A stretch of DNA of 64,000 nucleotides from Halichondria panicea. Its lineage: Eukaryota; Porifera; Demospongiae; Suberitida; Halichondriidae. The notes beneath the pieces were generated by a model. That model saw nothing but the letters and a program-made list of their open reading frames with translations. It was not told where the DNA came from and ran no database searches. Shown here piece by piece: positions 36,727 to 49,024 of this stretch (position 1 is the first letter of the stretch; every line of letters starts with the position of its first letter). The translations under genes and the position numbers were made by a program. The stretch covers positions 3,664,169-3,728,168 of the forward strand of contig NC_087386.1 in NCBI RefSeq assembly GCF_963675165.1, read 5' to 3'.

Positions 36727-37555
36727 CATAGATACACAAAAGAAAGGGATAGGCAACACCCAGCACTTCCGTTGGATGAGGCGAGTTGCTAAAAAGGGGT
36801 GTGTGCACTCAAAATGTCAGTAAAGATATTAATAGTTTGTAGTATTATAGCAAACTGTGCTCTTGAGGAGACACCAGATACACTTAGACATAGGCTATTA
36901 ATCTTTTAGAGCTACTATATGCAAAGTGATGAGAAAGTGAGGGGTTTCAGTACACTCTACAAACCATAACAGGTCTGTTCCCAAGTCCTTCAAATGCCAT
37001 CTCTTCGATCACACAATGCAGATAAAGGCAGATAAAGATACTTGTGTTCCACTTTCTAATACCTAAACTGTGTCTTAGAGCACTTCAAACTAGATTACCA
37101 TGTACAGTATGAGCAGGAGAGGTACGCAAACTTTCTGGACTTCGGACAAACGTTTCATTGTGCTGCTACTACTTCACTGCATTGAGAGCTGGAAAATATT
37201 TCCATGCAGTTATAAACACACTTTAATTCTGTGAAACGTACATGTTATAAAATTATTTCATATTGGAGATATAGGTACATAAACTGACAAATCGGTGTTT
37301 TTTCACACAAATCAAGCTGAATAAAAGAAAGCTCGGCACTAACATAGCAACTGTAGCTATCAGTAGTGCTGGGTGTATGTGTGCATGATGCCTGATTGCT
37401 TTGAATTTCTCTTTTAGGCCCAATAAGCAGATATAGGGATCATTGTGTACTTTCTTGAGCGCAACTCGCCTCCAACCAGAGGGTGTGACGTCACACACTG
37501 CATTTACCTAGCATCACGTGGGGCGTTGCCTATCCCTTTCTTTCGTGTATCTATG
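36727..37555. mobile_element. 829-bp P-type MITE in the left array
   Basis: Ends CATAGATACACRAAAGAAAG inverted on both sides, continuing GGATAGGCAAC. TSD CTTATAC (36720-36726 and 37556-37562) is a piece of the tandem unit. No recognisable protein. Confidence 0.9.
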
Positions 37556-37735
37556 CTTATACACAAGTGCACCGACTTATACACAAGTACACTGACTTAT
37601 ACACAAGTGCACCGACTTATACACAAGTGCACCGACTTATACACAAGTGCACTGACTTATACACAAGTGCACTGACTTATACACAAGTGCACTGACGACT
37701 TATACACAAGTGCACTGACTTATACACAAGCATCA
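37556..37735 (+). repeat. Left subterminal tandem array, inner part
   Basis: About nine more units of the 20-bp repeat, more uniform than the outer part. Confidence 0.9.
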
Positions 37736-38483
37736 TTATTAGTTGTAGATTTTTTAAAGCATGTGATCCTCATGCATGTCCTTAATTGCACTGATGAGCT
37801 AATCACTGAGTAGAACATAAGAACAGGATGGCTAGTGGAGAGGATACAGACCAGCAGAGGTGAGTTGTATGTATATAGATATGATGGTTAATTAAAGGTA
37901 AAGGTACTGTAATTATGTTGAAGACCTGGCGTCGCATTCATGACATCATTACAATGATATTACTGCAGTGCTTTCACTTTCTAGATAACAATTTACATGA
38001 GCCCACTACCTGCGCTCTTAGGCTCGCATCAATAATAGTTTACTTGCTCTATGACCGCTTAACATATTAATTATATTTTCAAATGGCTAGGCCTAAAGTT
38101 GTGGAAGCTTTCGCTACTTTTAGATATAAGAAAATTGCCTAAGCTGCAGGGTGTCGCATATTTGGAGGGTCGCCTTAATTAATAGGGGTCCTTACCTATA
38201 GCAGAGTCTACATTAGAGGGTCGCATCTGTAACTCAACCGGCCTAGTCTACTTCAGGCTGCATAAAAACTTATGTGGGTCCGGGTCCGGGAGGGGTATAT
38301 TGCCCCCGCCAGAGGTTCATCTCAGAGATGTCATTATCTCAGAGATGTCATTATAATAACAATTTAGTGAAAATTTGCGTTGTAAAATGTAAATGCATAT
38401 TAGTCTGAAAACCAGGGAGCACCTATATATTAGGTAGGGAACCTTGTACATGATACCGACGTTTAATCATTGTATTTATACCT

Positions 38484-39636
38484 CAGTGTTGGCAGGCCAA
38501 AGATTGAACTCGACATCGAAGAAATACTATCTCTAAGAAACCCCAGTATAGTTGGACCAAAATCAGCGATTTGGTTGGAGTAGCCCGATCTACATTGTAT
38601 CGACGACTTGATGAAGCTGGAATTTCAACTGATGATTACACACATATAACAGATTGTGAATTGGACGCAAGTGTTAAAGATATTAAGAAAAGTTTCCCTG
38701 GAGATGGAGAGGTAATGCTATCAAGCCATTTACTGCGTGTGGGAATCAAAGTACCACGTCAAAAGCTACGTGATTGCATTCACTGAGTGGACCACGAAAA
38801 CACTGTGGCACGTAGATCACTCACAGTTAAACGCAGGGTATACTCTGTGGACCAACCAAACTCCTTGAGACATCTTGACAGTCACCATAAACTAATCAAG
38901 TGGCGGTTTATTACCCATGCCTGTATTGATGGGTATTCTCGAACTATCACAAACATCACATGTGCCAATAACAACAAATCTGAAACTGTCCTTCAGCAAT
39001 TCTTGATTGGTGTAAATGAATTTGGCCTACCACTGCATATTCGAAGTGACCATGGTGGGGAGAACATCAAGGTATGGGAATATATGTTGACAAGTTACAA
39101 ACGACGAAAGCAGGGGGAGCTCCACACACAACGAAAGAATTGAAAGATTATGGAGGGACGTTCATCGCGGCGTAACAAGCAATTTTGCAGACGTATTTAG
39201 GAACCTTGAAAGCGAGAAGCATTTGGATCCCTTGAACGAAGTGGACATGTTCTGTCTGCACTTCGTTTACATGCCTAGAATCTGCAAGGCACTGAATGAA
39301 TTTCAGCTATGTTGGAATAATCACAAATTGTCCACTGAAGGCCACAAAACACCTCTTCAGTTGTTTTACGAGGGAGTAAGGTACATGAGCCAAGCAAGTG
39401 CAGATTCTGGATCTATGGATGCTAACAGCAATTCGAGTACTACAATGCCACAGTTAGTCAGCAATGAAGACATACAAGTTCCTTTGAACTCCTACACACC
39501 CTGTTCAATTGTTTTGACACAAATACAGGGAATCAATCCTATGGGCGATTCAAGTGATTTTGGCAAAGATATATACAAATCTGTAGTTAGGACAATTGGA
39601 ACTCATCTCCAACAAGGTTGCACAATTTGTGAATAA
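38484..39636 (+). pseudogene. Integrase-type transposase (rve core)
   Basis: An N-terminal helix-turn-helix-like part (ARSTLYRRLDEAGI) leads to an integrase core: RHLDSHHKLIKWRFITHACI (first D), HIRSDHGGENIKVWEYM (second D), and HNERIERLWRDVH (E), then LDPLNEVDMFCLHFVYMPRI and CWNNHKLSTEGHKTPLQLFY. The family is common in fish, cnidarians and sponges. Defects: frameshift near 38545, an in-frame TGA at 38784-38786 where a CGA arginine is expected, and a frameshift near 39110. All three catalytic acids survive in the sequence. Tail-to-tail with the HECT gene. Confidence 0.85.
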
Positions 39637-39777
39637 TTTTGTGTGGTAGTTTAATGACGTCATTTAACACATTTGTATCTCAATTGCATGCACACAAAAC
39701 TAATGGTAATCAAGTTATATGTTCTGAAAGCCACTAGAGTTTAACATACACATTTCCATCTTCTTACAAAAATCTTC

Positions 39778-42700
39778 TGGAGCCATAACTGCCCAGGATC
39801 TCGATACTATTAGACAACAGGTACAAGTGCGAGCAACTGGTAGCTGATCAATTGAGGTGAAATCAATAGTAATCCTGTAGCCGGAATCTTCTGGGATCCA
39901 GTGATGAACTGTAGAACTTCAGACAAAGAAATGTTGGACTCTGTGTGGGCAAAATAATAAAGAATGTGAAATGCATAATTACTTGAGGCACGTGGGCGGC
40001 CACGGGTATAGTTAGTCGGTTGGTTGGTTTGTTTGTAATGTGAGTCTGCTTTAATGTGAGTCTGCTTACCTGTCTGTCATAGCACTGCATGGATAGCCTT
40101 CACACAATAATTTATTAGTTTTAATAGTGGAAGTTAGCTTTGTTGTCTTTGTTGTCGTAAGAAGCTTGAACTTGCAGGTTGGCAGCTTTAGTTAGCTAAC
40201 TACATGCGGCCTTTATTCGAGGTAGACTACGTATTTACAGCTGAAGTGAAACAAACCTAAAATGCATGTCCTAGGTCATGTCAACAGCCGAGCTCTAGTT
40301 ATACAAGTGTATACATACAGTCAACTGACCTTCAATTCCACAAGACGTGATAAATTCAGTCCAGAAAAGAATGATGTCTTCCTCTTTCCTTCTGTCATTG
40401 CTGCCACTAGCGGAATACTTAATGACCACGTCATCAATTAGGTCTGTTTCAGTCGGGTTGAATGCATCTGATGTAACCAGAATACTATGAACTTTCTCAG
40501 CATAACAGGTAGTGACCAATTCCATCTGAAGTGTGTCATTAAAAACCAACTCTCAGCTGCTCAAGAGCAGCATGGGGATGAAAGAAGATATAGTAAAGCC
40601 AGACAGATCGGATTAGGTCATCACGGTCTTTCATAGTATGCGAATCGGCAGGTTTAGAATATCCACAATCATAGATAAATTGGTAATCTGGACGAGAAAG
40701 CAATACCTTCAGATCCTCATTCGTTGCTGCTTCCTGAACCTATTATAAGAGTAGACAATTAATGCAATAATTCACTATACCTACAGTAATTTTTTGTGGC
40801 CACCCCGTGCATGATCTATATAGTAAGTTGTTAACTTGCTTGGGAGAGGGGGAGGGGGGAGGGTTGAGTATTTTAGTTTGATGTTATACACTGAACTACT
40901 ATACATAGTATACACAATACCCGAAAAAGTTGTATCACACTCCATAACTAACCTTAAACAGCAATTGTTGAACATCATGATCAGGGATGTCATTGATTGC
41001 AGCAGGCACACGCACACTTCCGTGTACCAAGAAATCGGCAATTGCAACACAGAAGCATGAAGGTGATAGGCCACCTTGAATGATACATACGGACAGCATT
41101 TTTCCAACACAGTAATAATGATTTTTTGAGAGAGCTTGAATATTGTGGAGTACAACAACATTGGATGGCCACCCCGAAAAAAGACCGGACTCCAAAAAAA
41201 TATCTTTCATCAGCAAAGAGAAAAATTCTCGTCGAGGGCCACCATCATCAACTGTAGCAACTTCTCCAATAAACTTGACCTTTAAAAGTTTTCCAACATT
41301 GAACGAGGGTTTTGAGAAGGCACGCAACGTATAACTAAATACATGACGTCTACGAATGTTTATCCGCTGAAAATCTTCTTCATCTTCCGCCACAATTACT
41401 TTACGTTGATGTTGTATTAAAATATGCTTTATTTCGACATAGTCAGAAATTCTGAAAGAATAATGATGAAATGACTCATAACAAATGATCTTGACGACAT
41501 GCTTACTTTCTGTTGATGTTACTAGGCACAGATTTGGGGTAGTAGCATGTAATCCATATCGCTATCAGAGTCAGCAACATGCTCATTTCCATCTCCAGTT
41601 AGGTCGATAATGTCGAGATAATTCCTAAATGAACACACATTCAACGATAAAGTTGTAATTAATTTTATGCATTACCTGTAACTACACTCCCCAGAAGATT
41701 TCCGCTCACACTGACTGTCAATATGTGTAGATCCTGTATGAGAAGCTGTCATGCAAGCCTAGTAATTACAAGCGGACGTGATCCATGTACTCACGTTTAG
41801 GTAAGGGTTTAGAAGGTACCCCTTCATTGTCATTTGTTTTGAACATTTTTTGCTTTTTTTCTCTACTGCAAGAAATTACATTACATCAAAACAATATTAG
41901 CTATGCATGTACACTCTATCGTCCATGTCGGTATCCTACAACATAGTCAATAAAATTATGGCGAGTGTTATATTTGGCATTTGTGTGGCTACCTGTTAAA
42001 TTTCACCAAATCAAACGCTCACTGCAATTATAGTATCATACAGTATCATACAAACAAATACTCACATCACATGAGGCATCAACATCAGGGAGATCGAAGT
42101 CAGGGAGATCTAAGTCATCAATCTAAGTCATCAATTGCCAGGAACCCTTGGCATTCGATAACTTGGCCACTTGCTGAGGCGTCCATTCATAAGAGGTTGA
42201 CAACACAGGAACCGTAAGGGATCTATTGCCTCCTCCAGTTGGTTGCAGGTAAATAAATTTCATTGGTTCTTTGAACACGGATCGAACCTCTTTTTGTACA
42301 TCTTCCACAGTCATTTCTGAAGTGATATGCACTTTTCCAATTAATCCCCCTGCTCCGGGCTCAGCACGATATCGATTACGAGGGTACGGGATAACATTCA
42401 GTATTTCACCACCTTTAGTTTGTTTGGGCAAGCACACAATATCACGATCCCAGGAGCTCACAGCCTTAGCCTTCTTAGCCTTCTTTCCTTTTGCTCCAAT
42501 GGTACCTTTTCTCTTCAAATATGAAGGTAATAAGTGCTTCGCATTTCTGTCAAGAAAAAATAATTTAATTAATGCACATCTTCACTTACAATTACGGTAA
42601 ATAGACTACATGGGTTAAACACTTAACAAGTAACATTTTGTGCCAAAGTATTAGTCACACTTACACAGAAGTAGCAGGAGAAGTATTAACAATTACATGC

Positions 42701-42828
42701 GGACCACCAATTGTCTGCCTTGACTCTGCAGAAGCTCTGTTAGGAGTTGTAGCAGCTTGAATTGCATTAGTAAACAGGCTTAAAGCGTTTGACAATACTT
42801 GCACATTAACCGCTGAAGATTCTGCCAT
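39778..42828 (-). CDS. HECT-type E3 ubiquitin ligase of the integrase element
   Basis: Multi-exon minus gene starting MAESSAVNVQVLSNAL at 42828. A basic segment and YPRNRYRAEPGAGGLIGKVH lie at 42520-42124; the HECT N-lobe at 41393-40950 (FIGEVATVDDGGPRREFFSL, FLVHGSVRVPAAI); LKVLLSRPDYQFIYDCGYS at 40735-40600; another exon at 40550-40330; and at 39944-39778 a C-lobe (SLSEVLQFITGS, then DFTSIDQLPVARTCTCCLI) with a candidate catalytic cysteine in ARTC. Organisation resembles G2E3-like HECT proteins amplified in cnidarians and sponges. HECT enzymes pass ubiquitin to substrates through that cysteine. A repeat sits in the intron at 39983-40230. The C-lobe is slightly out of frame, so integrity is uncertain. 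Confidence 0.7.
39983..40230. repeat. Interspersed repeat related to 54319-54793
   Basis: GGCCACGGGTATAGT, TTGGTTTGTTTGT, ATAGCCTTCACACAA and GCGGCCTTTATTCGAGG appear in the same order at 54330-54590. Lies between HECT exons. Confidence 0.65.
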
Positions 42829-43267
42829 GATGTCTCTAGTCGATCGAGTCTAGTCTACCGTACTTAAAGCGACCCTCCAAATATGCGACACCCTCGATCT
42901 TTTCCAATTTTCTGACCTCTAAAAATAGCGACTGCAGCATTCACAATTATTTTTTTATGTCGCGTCCTAAATAGAGGTCAAACCGCAGCCTCGATTCCAG
43001 GCCGCAAGAAACAATCGCAAGAAACAATGTAATTTAAGCGGCCTATAATCGAGGACAGTAGAATAACCTCCAATTAGATGCGACCCTCTAAATATGCGAC
43101 ACCAGGACTTCAACATAATTTTTCACCCTCCAAAAGAAACGACCTCTGGCTTCGTAATTATTTAAAAGTAAATCGAATAAGTACGGTAGTTATTCAGAGT
43201 CTAGCTAGCTAGAACAACCTTAACCATGTGCAAATTAAGGGGTTAAAGGTTAAAGGTTAAATAATTC

Positions 43268-43760
43268 AGCATATACTTGTGCATAAGTCAGCATACTAAT
43301 AGGTATAAGTCAGTGTACTTGTGTATAAGTCAGTGTACTTGTGCATAAGTCAGTGTACTTGTGTATAAGTCAGTGTACTTGTGCATGTGTATAAGTCAGC
43401 ATACTTGTGCATAAGTCAGCATACTTGTGTATAAGTCAGCATACTTGTGCATAAGTCAGCATATATACTTGTGCATAAGTCAGCATACTTGTGCATAAGT
43501 TAGTACACTTGTGTATAAGTCAGCATACTTGTGTATAAGTCAGCATACTTGTGTATAAGTCAGCATACTTGTGCACAAGCACTTGTGTATAAGTCAGCAT
43601 ACTTGTGCATAAGTGAAAGTACTTGTATATACAAGTCAGTATAAGTCAGTGCATTTGTGTATAAGTCAGTGTACTTGTGTATAAGTCAGTGCACTTGTGC
43701 ATAAGTCGGTGCACTTGTGTATAAGTCGGTGCACTTGTGTATAAGTCAGTGTACTTCTGC
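43268..43760 (-). repeat. Right subterminal tandem array, inverted
   Basis: About 23 units of CAGTGTACTTGTGTATAAGT type, the reverse complement of the left array, with mirrored variants such as the GTGAAAGTACTT unit. Followed by the unique terminal repeat. Confidence 0.9.
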
Positions 43761-44383
43761 ATAAGTGGATAAAATTAGCATTTTGACACAAACGGCACCC
43801 CATATTCATCAGTTCATATGTAACCATCCAAAAGATATAATCACATATACAAGAAATCCACCATTAATTAATTGAGCCATCCTTAACAACACTGAGGAGA
43901 GAGGAGGTTGGACACGCATCATCATGACGCCTTCAGTCATGTGATAATTATAAACCTTTATAGAATTCCTTTGAGGTCAAAGGTGAGAATGTAAAAGCTT
44001 ATCAGTGCAAGTAAGAGCTAGAGAACGCTAAAGAGAAATGGTGCTCTGACCTCCTCTGCTCATATAGGTCATAATCCTGTTAAACAAAAATTGAAAAAGT
44101 GTCAAAAAAATCTAAATACTAGTCTAGATCCATCTTGAAATCTTTTCAGCAGTATAGGGAGGCGGTGGGAATGCACTTCTGGCGACTTGCGGTGTCTCTG
44201 TACATGTACAGCCTACAAAACAGTGAAGCATCAAGGTGCCTAATTAGTCGGGCGCCGCCGACCTCCTTCCGGGCAAGGGGTTGGCTAAGTTCACCGTGTT
44301 TGATGCAGTTCCTGTTTGTCACTAGTTAGCCCCACCCCCTCCACATGGAGCTGGCGGGAAATGCTGTAAATTAAAACTACAGT

Positions 44384-47300
44384 ATGGCCATGGATTGGAC
44401 AGAGGGATTACAGCAGAAGGGGAATTACTATGAGGGATGGGTTGAAGACATTGATGGCCTGCTATCCTCTCATGCAAAGGCCACGGTTACTTGCTATGGT
44501 ACACGTAGATCTTCAAACGCTTCTGGCAATGAAACAACAACTGATAAAGAAAATGTGAGCACTATACAGAAAATTAGAAAAGGGGGGTGAGGGAAGGAGA
44601 GAAAGTAATAGTATTATAAATCAGTTTGTGTTCACAATTTCAGATGACGGTCCCCAAAGTTAAACTCTTCTGGAGTCGTGGAGAGATGAAACGGGATAAC
44701 ACACCCTTCTACATTGCTGAAACTCAGCAGTTAGATTGTCAGTTCGGTCACCACTACTACAAAGAGAAAAAACACAAAAGTTCCCGAATATTAGTACAGG
44801 GTAGTAGGAAAATAGGTTGCCATGCACACATAACGATTAAGAAATGTATAGAATACCCTGAGTACAAAGTAGAGCCACAACATAAGCGTACGATTCGTGA
44901 TAAGAAAATGTCTGAGCTTAAGATAGCTCTGTCTGACGGAAACTGTGTAACAACACGTACCCTGTATTTTGTGTCACTACCAGCAGAAGAATGCCACACT
45001 CACTGGTCATCCTACAGGAGGCGGTACTGCTGGCTTATCTAAGAGAATAGATGAAAAGGTATCTGCAAAAATCACAGAATTAGTGGGTGAAGGAATTACA
45101 GACTTTTACGACACTACGTCATGAAAGATCTATGTAAAGAATGCCTCCCAGACCCCAATGACAGAGCGTACTTTCCTATCGCCAATGACCTAAAGAATCA
45201 CATTTATAATTATGGCTAAAAGAGCCCTTCAGCTTTCATGCCTCGACCAAGATGATGTACGTCAAAAGATTGAGCAATGGAAAGTCACGGATCCCGAAAG
45301 CACTCACTTTTTTCGTCTATATCATGTCAAGGATGGTGAGGAAGACAGTGATTCATGTTCACCACCATCTACAGAGGAAGTGAGGGAAGGTTACTTCAAT
45401 GGCAATGACAGTGGAGATAAGAATAAAACGATAACCGATACAGGTCAATACGAACAAAACCTACTTTGGATACATCAGAGTAAATGGTAGCCTCGATTCC
45501 AACCCGAGTTGTTTCTAGCTAGGCCGACAACTAGGCCTGGTGTTGATTGTATCTGGGCGTGTATCTGGGCGTGGTTAGGAACCAAAAAACAAGAAGCAGA
45601 GAGATTTGCAAGAACAACACACCTATCTACATGGGCCGGCAGTGTTGGTCCTACCTACTAGTTTGTAGTCCATCACAAAGGGCAGTGAGTGAAAGCAAGA
45701 GACTTGCCATACCATGTTGAAAACCATGGCAAAGACGTTTCTTCCTTCTGACAAGAGCTGGGCCTGTTCTGCAATGAGAGTAGCTAGCTAGCTAGATAAT
45801 CTATGGCTAGATTTCAGTTACTTCAGAGCATACACGGAGCTAAATTACGGTATTAAACTTATACGGTGAAATATGACAGGAAACAAAGTGTGAAGAATCT
45901 CTGCTTTGGTTTCCGGTTCCTGCCACGCCCAGATACAATCAATACCAGGCCGTATTTTTCAACTTCGTTCTATTAAAAAAAAATCGGCCTGGGACCGAGG
46001 CTAAGTAAATGGCAACAACAACTCCTAGGACGATATGGCAATACAATCAGCTTGATTGATGCTACCTACAAAACCACGAAATATGATCTAGCTTTATTCT
46101 TTATCTGCGTTAAGACAAACGTTGGCTACTCTGTCGTTGCAGAGTTTGTAGTTCAAAGTGAAACGTCAGAAAATATTCGTGATGCCTTGTTAAAATTGAA
46201 AGAGTGGAACCCTACATGGTGCCCACCATATTTCATGACTGACTATTCCGAGGCAGAGCTTATGGCCCTAGAACAAGTTTTTCCAACAACTACTGTGTAC
46301 TTGTGTGACTTTCACAGGGAACAAGCATGGGGACGTTCGGTCAAGGATCACAAACATGGTTTGAGTGAATCAGAAGCAGAACAGTTACTCACTTTTCTCC
46401 GCACTTGTGCCTGGGCTCCTTCTGTTGATGGAACTGATCCTACTAGTACATATAAGTCAGCAGTGAATGATCTCAAGCAATCTGGAGTATGGAAAGATCA
46501 CATTCAAGTCAGGGAATGGTTAACGACAAAGTGGTTGAATGTAAAACAAGTAAGTATATTATACCGCATATAGCACGAAATGTTCGAGGCACTTATATTT
46601 TGTGGAATGACTGCTTACCGGACCTTTAATCTTTGTACGGTATAGTAGATAATTATAATTAAAGAACAATTTTTGTAGACTTAATTTTCGTGTAGGATTG
46701 CTAACCCATGCACACAATCTGCGAAAATTAAGCCCCTCGAAATTTCGCGCTATACAGTATACGTATGTCCATATTTATTGTAATTATGTATTAATCAATG
46801 ATGAACTACTTTGTACAGCGCTGGGCTAGAGCTTACAGGGATAACACATACTATGCTGCCATTGATACAAACAACGGGACAGAAGCACAAAACCGATTGT
46901 TCAAATATAGTTTTCTACCAAGAAAAAACCATAGAGCAACACTCTCAAGCACTCGGCATTATTGTTGACAAGTTCTTACCCACTAGGAGACAACAATACC
47001 TGCTTCAGAATTATCAACAATCTTCTTTATATCGGCCCTATCATAGTCACATTCCATCTTACCTACATTGTACACAATCGACCAAGGTCAATAATCATAC
47101 ACTGTCTGGACAGACAAACCAACAGTGCAAAAATTTCTGCTAGTCAGATACATGACATTGATATTGTGAGAGGAGTATTCGAACTGGAGAAATCATCCGG
47201 AAAGAAACATACAGTAGACTTTGCTTTTAATACCTTGGAAAAAATGACTTCCTGCACTTTTTCAGTGTATTTACACACAAACCGGCTTGGCAATGGGACA

Positions 47301-47966
47301 AACTTCCTCAATCCTATTTACAAAGTGCGTATCTATCAACTGATAACGAAGCACTTCATGAGTACTTCCAACCATCTGATGACAGTTTTCCCTTTTCAAT
47401 TGTGTGTAATGAAAATACTGATGAAAGTACTGATGAAAGCAATGTCATTGAGGATGCTATACCAAAACGGGTGAGATTATAAATGTATATAATCATTTAT
47501 ATATGCCCCCCTATTTTACACTTATGTATAGGTCAGAAGTGTGTCCATTAAAGCTGCTGGAGAACGAACAAGAATAACTCTTAAGTCTCTAGAATCACTG
47601 ACATACTTGTGCACGGATACAACCAGGCTTTTGGACTTAGACACTCAACTCAAAGATCTACTTCAAAAATTTAGAGCAGACTTACCTCAAGAGGAACAAC
47701 TCATTGTTCGGCCATCAATTGTCTCTCGAGCTATTGGAATAAAGAGGAAGTATGCACGGATCAAATCCAAATTATCCCGTTGCAGTAAATTGCCGAAGAC
47801 AAAGCCAAAAAGGAGAAGAAAAGCTGATAGCAAGTTTCGTAACAGAGTTGGAACTAGAGCTGACCGTTTAGGTATAATATATGTACCCTTTCATTTATTA
47901 TATACAGGAAAGACGAGATTTGATTCACACAAACAGTCAATGAACAGAGAGGAAAGCTCAAAGTAA
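44384..47966 (+). pseudogene. MULE transposase (Mutator superfamily)
   Basis: Exon 1 is 44384-44553. Exon 2 from 44644 has a Cys/His region (QLDCQFGHHYYKEKK, RKIGCHAHITIKKC) typical of FAR1/WRKY-like N-termini. The catalytic core contains LIDATYKTTKYDLALFFICV (first D), PPYFMTDYSEAELMALEQVF (second D), CDFHREQAWGR, and after an intron TNNGTEAQNRLFKYSFLPRK (E), so DDE is complete. A SWIM-type finger should precede FFSVFTHKPAWQWDKLP (about 47250-47310), but its cysteines are mostly deleted. A Lys/Arg-rich tail is at 47541-47870. Frameshifts near 45030 and 46950, and a MITE at 45488-46003, break it. Cut-and-paste transposase, now defective. Confidence 0.85.
45488..46003. mobile_element. 516-bp MULE-type MITE in the transposase gene
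   Basis: Ends TAGCCTCGATTCCA and GGGACCGAGGCTA with exact 9-bp TSD AGTAAATGG (45479-45487, 46004-46012). The transposase frame continues across when the MITE and one TSD copy are ignored. Confidence 0.95.
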
Positions 47967-48172
47967 ACAAGATAACATGTGCTGTATATAATCGTATAGT
48001 TTTACGCTATTGTAGACTACCTCAGCAGACAATGACTGATTGTTCCCAGATAACCTCCAGTCAAGTAGGTAAGTCAAAAGGTGAAGTACCCAGCTGAGTA
48101 ACGGCCTTAGAGGCAATAGCATACTACTCCATAAAACATGCTAGTACGGGTTCATATGTTGCTTACCATTAA

Positions 48173-49024
48173 ATGAAAGGTAGAGGAAGAAAAAGAAGGC
48201 GATGTGGGGACTGCCGTGCTTGTAGAGAACAGCAAGATTGTGGCACCTGCACCAACTGCAAAGACAAGCAGAAATTTGGTGGCCCTGGGAGAAAGAAACA
48301 GTGTTGTATCAAAAGAAAATGTGACGGTGAGTATACTCATTTCAAATTTATAGGCATCTATCTATGAGAGATAAATAGTTATGAGAGATAAATAGTGCCA
48401 AAATGATGCTTAGTTGGTGGCAGCGGCTTAGCTTCAACGATGGCGGCAGTGTTTAGTTGGTGGCGTGCGGCTTAGCCTCGAATATGATGTTGCTGTGGCC
48501 GTGAATAAGATGAAGTTGGAACCACTTTGACCTATCGTTATCTACCAGTCAGATCATGAAGCTACTAATTGGATGGCCACCTTTAAAGGTAAGCCGCCAT
48601 AAGCACTGCCACCACCTTCGAAGCTAAGCCGCCACCAACTAAACACAGGCCGCCTCCTAATATATACAGATCATGCAGCCACATTTTGGTACAAATATTC
48701 ACCCCTTATATCTACCAGCATCAATTTTATATCCATACAGGCTTGAAGCTTGGTAGCAATGCTACCTATACCAGGGATCAAACTACTACCACCCTCTCTG
48801 ATCAAACTTCAATTACCACAACACTCTCTAGCTCTGCTACCAGTACCAGTAGTACTACTACTACATCTACCCTCACAAAAATGAGTGCACGTACATTTGC
48901 TGTGGGTCTTCTAAATGGAACAATGCAAGCTCCTCCAGGAGTAAGCATCCCTGCTGTGCCACTGCCCATCCTTCAGACTATGATAAACACCAACAACTGG
49001 TCTAACTTCTCTAATTGTTTGTAA
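48173..49024 (+). CDS. CXXC zinc finger protein part with Ser/Thr-rich tail
   Basis: Exon at about 48182-48327 encodes a full zf-CXXC: RRCGDCRACREQQDCGTC followed by TNCKDKQKFGGPGRKKQCC and IKRKC. All eight zinc cysteines of the family pattern and the KFGG motif used for unmethylated CpG binding (CFP1, DNMT1, MLL, TET) are present. A GT donor after KCDG joins an acceptor near 48741. The second exon is Thr/Ser-rich (TTTTLSDQTS...), then MSARTFAVGLLNG and NTNNWSNFSNCL before the stop at 49024. The intron holds a palindromic MITE. Same direction as the MULE transposase 200 bp upstream, so it may be its C-terminal part or a separate accessory gene. Confidence 0.75.
48409..48648. mobile_element. 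Palindromic MITE in the CXXC-gene intron
   Basis: TTAGTTGGTGGCAGCGGCTT at the left is matched inverted at the right (AAGCTAAGCCGCCACCAACT). About 240 bp, non-coding. Confidence 0.7.

Larger units (their letters stand above)
36433..43804. mobile_element. 7.37-kb integrase/HECT DNA transposon (IS3EU-like)
   Basis: Inverted termini begin TATGGGGTGCCGTTTGTGTC and continue AAAATGCTAATTTTATC, then tandem arrays. The exact 6-bp TSD TTCATC lies at 36427-36432 and 43805-43810. TAT...ATA ends, 6-bp TSD and an integrase-type transposase agree with what I remember of the IS3EU superfamily. Contents: left array (36470-36725, continued 37556-37735 after a MITE), integrase gene (+, 38484-39636), HECT gene (-, 42828 to about 39778), right array (43268-43760). 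The integrase carries a stop and frameshifts. Confidence 0.85.

Noticed and set aside
39778..42828. HECT gene as a host gene
   Set aside because: TSD and TIR place it inside the integrase element; G2E3-like HECT genes are multicopy in such genomes.
43240..43264. Telomere-like GGTTAAA repeats
   Set aside because: Only three imperfect units, next to a subterminal array; not telomeric.
43268..43760. CRISPR-like array
   Set aside because: Units are contiguous without unique spacers, mirrored at the other end of a eukaryotic transposon; these are subterminal repeats.
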